18,404 bases of DNA from Flavobacterium sp. (GTDB taxonomy: Bacteria > Bacteroidota > Bacteroidia > Flavobacteriales > Flavobacteriaceae), in the NCBI GenBank assembly GCA_030150335.1, contig JASLGC010000162.1, positions 1-18,404 of the forward strand. The letters are read 5' to 3'. Made by a program: the position numbers and the translations under genes. The notes beneath the pieces are model-generated. The model was not told the origin of the DNA and did not search any database. It saw nothing but the letters and a program-made list of their open reading frames with translations. Each line of letters starts with the position of its first letter. Within the stretch, counting starts at the first letter, position 1. Shown piece by piece: positions 15,649 through 18,404 of the stretch.

Positions 15649-16083
15649 TTATACTTTTAAAAAAGTATCGCCAGACTTGGTACCATTGGCTAACTCTTTT
15701 AATGTTGTTGTTTCAAGCATTTTTCTCAATCCTTCACGGATTAACTTAAACTTCTCATGAACAGGACATGGATGTACTTCAGAGCATTGGGCCAAACCTA
15801 ATCCACAGCCTTTATAAATAGCATCACCATCAATTACATTTACTACCTCACATAGTTTTATCTCATCTAAGCGATAGACAGGAATTTCAAATCCTCCACC
15901 TACTCCTTTGATTGAATCAATGATTCCACTTTTAGATAACTTCTGCAATATTTTTGCCGTAAATGCTTCTGGCGCATCAATTTCCTTTGCTATCTCTTTA
16001 AAGCCGACGCGTTCGGCTTTCATAGAAGAAACTGCAATAAATATCACAGAACGTATAGCATATTCACAAGCTTTTGAAAACAT
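15649..16083 (-). CDS. Rrf2-family transcription regulator, NsrR-like
   Basis: The 144-residue protein begins MFSKACEYAIRSV, the standard Rrf2 winged-helix start, with the recognition helix around EAFTAKILQKLSKSGII (39-55) and the wing SIKGVGGGFE (57-66). Three cysteines, C93, C100 and C106, in KGCGLGLAQCSEVHPCPVHEKF stand close to the [Fe-S] ligands of NsrR (91-105 in known members), so it can plausibly bind a cluster that reacts with NO. IscR has a similar cysteine set, but the neighbours (norZ, ric, nirK) favour an NO sensor. A palindrome shared with nirK and norZ lies in its own promoter, suggesting it represses itself and both enzymes until NO appears. The NO role is inference. Confidence 0.88.
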   Translation of the reverse strand: MFSKACEYAIRSVIFIAVSSMKAERVGFKEIAKEIDAPEAFTAKILQKLSKSGIIDSIKGVGGGFEIPVYRLDEIKLCEVVNVIDGDAIYKGCGLGLAQCSEVHPCPVHEKFKLIREGLRKMLETTTLKELANGTKSGDTFLKV

Positions 16084-16102
16084 CTAAATCTTTTTTACTA
16101 TA

Positions 16103-16110
16103 CAAATATA
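16103..16110 (-). promoter_or_regulatory. Promoter -7 box of the Rrf2 gene
   Basis: The minus strand reads TATATTTG, an exact TAnnTTTG, about 20 bases upstream of the Rrf2 ATG. A TTTG at 16136-16133, lying within the palindrome, could be the -33 element with a somewhat long spacer (22 bases). Confidence 0.55.
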
Positions 16111-16123
16111 AAATATTTTTTTT

Positions 16124-16151
16124 AATAAAAGACAAAACACTCTTTTATATT
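16124..16151 (-). promoter_or_regulatory. Operator-like palindrome at the Rrf2 gene
   Basis: Read on the plus strand it is AATAAAAGAC-N6-CTCTTTTATATT; the left arm and the outer right arm (TATATT) are identical to those at nirK. It covers the -33 area of the Rrf2 promoter, consistent with negative autoregulation. Confidence 0.7.
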
Positions 16152-16163
16152 AAACAAAAAAAA

Positions 16164-16192
16164 TCTGTAAACGTTACTACAACATTTACAGA
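16164..16192 (-). terminator. Terminator after the DUF721 gene
   Basis: Arms at 16164-16175 and 16181-16192 form a 12-bp stem in minus-strand RNA with one G-U pair and a 5-base loop. It is followed on that strand by eight T (opposite 16156-16163). It ends the ftsY-lipoprotein-DUF721 transcript. Confidence 0.8.
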
Positions 16193-16220
16193 CTTCTATA
16201 TTTTTAATATATCAGAATTA

Positions 16221-16532
16221 TTATCGAAAAATAATGTCTTTTATTACTTCACGTCTTAACTCTTCATTTATCATTCGAATAATTTTACTCTTCCCATAAG
16301 TCAATTCTTCTCGAACTATAGGGGACGATAAAGCTACATATAAAACATCTCGCTTTAATATAACATCCAAAGTATAATTAGCAATACCTGGTCCTAATAA
16401 ATTACGCCAAGCTGCACGAACATCAAGAGTATTAATACCATAATCTAATTTATTCTCTTTGATAATAATCTTAAGAATATCTTGAATTGTACTTTCCTCT
16501 CTTAGTCTTTTTTGCGCTTCAAATTTCTTCAA
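16221..16532 (-). CDS. DUF721 (DciA-like) protein
   Basis: The 103-residue protein matches the small DUF721 family: an N-terminal helix (STIQDILKIIIKENKL), the AAWRNLLGPGIANYT segment (45-59) where the family has W-x2-(V/L)-x-G-x2-(I/L)-x3-(T/S), and a beta-rich core (LKRDVLYVALSSPIVREEL, 64-82). In many bacteria such genes lie beside recF; DciA relatives help load the replicative helicase, although the Bacteroidota form is short and its function is not proven. It follows the lipoprotein gene by seven bases, in the ftsY transcript, about 11.6 kb from recF and facing it. Confidence 0.85.
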   Translation of the reverse strand: MKKFEAQKRLREESTIQDILKIIIKENKLDYGINTLDVRAAWRNLLGPGIANYTLDVILKRDVLYVALSSPIVREELTYGKSKIIRMINEELRREVIKDIIFR

Positions 16533-16539
16533 AATAATA

Positions 16540-16968
16540 TTATTTCACACTTATAGGTTCAGCTTTCTTGTAATAGTAAATGATATTATTCTCATTTTTA
16601 ACTACCAACTCATCTTTACTCAATTTCACCAATTCTTCTTTCCACTCAGAGAAATCAGTTTTATAGGTAAACATCGTTTTCCCTTCTTCATTCAAGATAA
16701 CAAGTTTCTCAGGCACATCATTTGTCAAAAATTCCCCGTTATACTGAGGCATTACTTTTTGACGAAACCCAACACCTGTGCTATCTACTTCAAAATAATC
16801 AATTGTACCATTTATAGTATAGTCTTTTTCTACTCCATCAGGTAATTTAGCTTTCTCAATTTCCCAATAACCGTTAACTAATACAAGGTCCGCTTTACTT
16901 ATTTCTTTACCGCAACTTGTTAATACAAGTAAGGTACTAATAACTAAACTTAATAATACTTTTCGCAT
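16540..16968 (-). CDS. Small lipoprotein, lipocalin-like
   Basis: The 142-residue protein has a lipoprotein signal ending LVLTSC (Cys19) and a small beta-rich domain: LVNGYWEIEKAKLPDG (31-46), then strands through TGVGFRQKVMPQYNG and KLVILNEEGKTMFTYKT to NNIIYYYKK. The W-E-I-x-K opening resembles lipocalin-like families common in Bacteroidota. The function is unknown; it is likely outer-membrane or periplasmic. It starts five bases after the ftsY stop codon and is co-transcribed with it. Confidence 0.7.
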   Translation of the reverse strand: MRKVLLSLVISTLLVLTSCGKEISKADLVLVNGYWEIEKAKLPDGVEKDYTINGTIDYFEVDSTGVGFRQKVMPQYNGEFLTNDVPEKLVILNEEGKTMFTYKTDFSEWKEELVKLSKDELVVKNENNIIYYYKKAEPISVK

Positions 16969-16973
16969 GACTA

Positions 16974-17927
16974 TTATTTAAAAAATGAATCAACAAACTC
17001 GTATTTATTAAATACTTGTAAATCTTCAATCCCCTCACCTACTCCGATATACTTCACAGGAATTTGGAATTGATCAGAAATACCAATTACTACACCTCCT
17101 TTAGCCGTACCATCTAATTTAGTAACTGCCAATGACGTAACTTCAGTTGCTGCAGTAAATTGTTTTGCCTGTTCAAAAGCATTTTGACCAGTAGAACCAT
17201 CTAAAACCAACATAACATCATGGGGTGCATCACCAACAACTTTTTGCATTACACGTTTCACTTTAGTCAACTCATTCATTAAGTTTACCTTGTTGTGCAA
17301 TCGTCCAGCAGTATCAATGATAACGACATCCGCATCTTGTGTAACAGCAGACTGCAAAGTATCAAATGCTACAGAAGCAGGATCACTACCCATTTGTTGT
17401 TTTACAATTGGCACATCTACTCTATCAGCCCAAACTTGAAGCTGGTCAATAGCTGCTGCTCTAAATGTATCCGCTGCTCCTAATACAACTTTTAAGCCCG
17501 CTTTCTTAAACTGATAAGCTAACTTTCCAATTGTAGTTGTTTTACCAACACCATTTACACCAACAACCATTAAAACGTAAGGTTTCTTATCCTTAGGGAT
17601 ATCAAACTCCGTAGATTCACCAGATTGTGTTTCAGATAATAAACTTGCGATCTCTTCTCTAAGAATCTTATTTAACTCATCTGTTCCAACATATTTATCA
17701 CGAGCAACACGCTCTTCAATACGTTCAATAACTTTAAGAGTTGTATTAACCCCAACATCAGATGAAACAAGTATTTCTTCTAAATTATCAAGTACATCAT
17801 CATCAACCTTTGACTTACCAGCAACTGCTTTCGTAAGTTTTGAAAAAAAAGAAGATTTAGACTTTTCTAAACCTTTATCTAAAGTTTCCTTCTTCTCTGA
17901 AGAAAATAGCTTCTTAAAAAAACTCAT
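16974..17927 (-). CDS. ftsY: Signal recognition particle receptor FtsY
   Basis: FtsY is the SRP receptor GTPase that docks ribosomes making membrane proteins at SecYEG. The 317-residue protein has only a short charged A region (1-35), normal for Bacteroidota, followed by the N domain (36-100) and G domain: G1 GVNGVGKTT (123-131), DTFRAAA (153-159), DTAGR (205-209) and TKLDGTAKGG (269-278), with the closing GVGEGIEDLQVF. All GTPase motifs are intact. It comes after the rpmG-DUF4295 genes, a common order in this phylum, but a terminator and a separate promoter lie between them. Two small genes follow in its transcript. Confidence 0.97.
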   Translation of the reverse strand: MSFFKKLFSSEKKETLDKGLEKSKSSFFSKLTKAVAGKSKVDDDVLDNLEEILVSSDVGVNTTLKVIERIEERVARDKYVGTDELNKILREEIASLLSETQSGESTEFDIPKDKKPYVLMVVGVNGVGKTTTIGKLAYQFKKAGLKVVLGAADTFRAAAIDQLQVWADRVDVPIVKQQMGSDPASVAFDTLQSAVTQDADVVIIDTAGRLHNKVNLMNELTKVKRVMQKVVGDAPHDVMLVLDGSTGQNAFEQAKQFTAATEVTSLAVTKLDGTAKGGVVIGISDQFQIPVKYIGVGEGIEDLQVFNKYEFVDSFFK

Positions 17928-17947
17928 AATAACTTTATTAACTTACA

Positions 17948-17955
17948 CAAATATA
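17948..17955 (-). promoter_or_regulatory. ftsY promoter -7 box
   Basis: The minus strand reads TATATTTG, an exact match to TAnnTTTG, 20 bases upstream of the ftsY ATG and just downstream of the terminator at 18008-18038. Confidence 0.5.
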
Positions 17956-18007
17956 AAGAATAATTACTATCCTAAAAACAGGTGCAAAACAAAATAGATA
18001 TAATAAA

Positions 18008-18038
18008 AAAAAAAGCTGTCGAATGGACAGCTTTTTTT
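18008..18038 (-). terminator. Terminator after the L33-DUF4295 genes
   Basis: AAAAAAAGCTGTC (18008-18020) pairs with 18026-18038 in a 13-bp stem with a 5-base loop. On the minus strand it is followed by more T residues (opposite 18005-18007). It ends the ribosomal protein transcript ahead of ftsY. Confidence 0.85.
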
Positions 18039-18059
18039 CAAGATTTTATAATGGTAAAA

Positions 18060-18212
18060 TTACTTCTTATTTAAGAAATCATCTACGAAATCAGGAGCCA
18101 TAACAGACTCAACGAATATGTACGCACCTGTCTTTGGAGATTTAACCATTTTGATTGCTTTAGTCAACTTTTTAGAAGATGTTCTTAAAGTTGCTACGGT
18201 TTTCTTTGCCAT
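18060..18212 (-). CDS. DUF4295 family small protein
   Basis: The 50-residue basic protein begins MAKKTVATLRTSSKKLTK and ends PDFVDDFLNKK. This is the small Bacteroidota-specific DUF4295 family, regularly encoded between ribosomal protein L33 and FtsY and thought to be ribosome-associated, without known function. It starts nine bases after the L33 stop codon and is certainly in the same transcript. Confidence 0.9.
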   Translation of the reverse strand: MAKKTVATLRTSSKKLTKAIKMVKSPKTGAYIFVESVMAPDFVDDFLNKK

Positions 18213-18221
18213 GACTACTAA

Positions 18222-18404
18222 TTATTTAATTTCTTTGTGTAATGTTACTTTCTTCATGATAGGGTTGAATTTTTTAATTTCCAATCTATCTGGAGTATTT
18301 TTCTTGTTCTTAGTCGTGATGTATCTTGAAGTCCCTGGTAAACCAGATGCTTTATGTTCTGTACACTCTAAGATTACTTGGATTCTGTTACCTTTCTTTG
18401 CCAT
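18222..18404 (-). CDS. rpmG: 50S ribosomal protein L33
   Basis: The 60-residue protein reads MAKKGNRIQVILECTEHK at the start, then SRYITTKNKKNTPDRLEIKKF and NPIMKKVTLHKEIK, the L33 pattern of a component of the large ribosomal subunit. Its ATG is the last three bases of the window, so the gene is complete while its promoter and any upstream partner (often rpmB) lie outside. It keeps a single cysteine (C14), so it is not the four-cysteine zinc-binding type. Confidence 0.97.
   Translation of the reverse strand: MAKKGNRIQVILECTEHKASGLPGTSRYITTKNKKNTPDRLEIKKFNPIMKKVTLHKEIK

Noticed and set aside
7386..16151. Possible mobile element carrying the denitrification genes
   Set aside because: No transposase, integrase, tRNA or convincing terminal repeats are visible; codon and base use look like those of the neighbours.
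16074..16259. A 61-codon open frame on the plus strand over the Rrf2 promoter
   Set aside because: It overlaps the promoter, the operator palindrome and a terminator, and encodes low-complexity Lys/Phe/Ile-rich sequence.
1..18404. CRISPR array, tRNA, rRNA or riboswitch
   Set aside because: No regularly spaced repeats, cloverleaf or rRNA-like sequence was seen; the gap upstream of the TPR-ribH operon is too short for an FMN riboswitch.

Overview
The window is AT-rich chromosomal DNA from a member of the Bacteroidota, most probably a Flavobacteriaceae bacterium (a Myroides- or Flavobacterium-like genome; genus is a guess). The evidence is the set of clade-typical proteins (DUF4295 next to L33 and FtsY, the SEWN-type lumazine synthase), promoters with the Bacteroidota -7 motif TAnnTTTG, and the lack of obvious Shine-Dalgarno sequences.

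Layout. 1-1934 (-): 5' part of mutL, cut by the window edge. 2105-3380 (-): ribH preceded by a membrane-anchored TPR protein, ending in a strong hairpin terminator. 3515-5641 (+): recF and murB. 5707-7385 (+): an inner-membrane family 2 glycosyltransferase overlapping an ECF-type sigma factor gene. 7386-7954: a 0.57-kb gene-free region with nested inverted repeats and the nirK promoter. 7955-10843 (+): nirK (copper nitrite reductase fused to cytochrome c, lipoprotein), an FGE/SUMF1-like protein and a SCO-like copper chaperone. A two-way terminator at 10867-10900 separates these from the opposing genes. 10912-12565 (-): a CopD-like membrane protein and a 12-TM histidine-containing membrane protein. 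12628-15578 (-): ric (ScdA/YtfE di-iron repair protein) and norZ (quinol-dependent NO reductase). 15649-16083 (-): an NsrR-like Rrf2 regulator. 16221-17927 (-): DUF721 protein, a small lipoprotein and ftsY. 18060-18404 (-): DUF4295 protein and ribosomal protein L33 (rpmG).

How it works together. The stretch 7.4-16.15 kb is a compact nitrite-to-N2O module: NirK makes NO from nitrite, SCO probably helps copper loading, NorZ reduces NO to N2O, RIC repairs NO-damaged iron centres, and the Rrf2 protein, with three cysteines placed as in [Fe-S] NsrR, is the likely NO sensor. No nitrate reductase or nitrous oxide reductase is present in the window.

The most interesting finding is a shared palindrome, roughly ATAAAAGAC-N6-GTCTTTTAT, found by eye upstream of nirK, norZ and the Rrf2 gene itself. 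It overlaps the nirK -7 box and is the probable operator of this regulator. Upstream of nirK there is also an unexplained array of GGCA motifs at about 10-11 bp helical spacing, built as nested inverted repeats, some pairs with the GG-N10-GC spacing of sigma-54 promoters.
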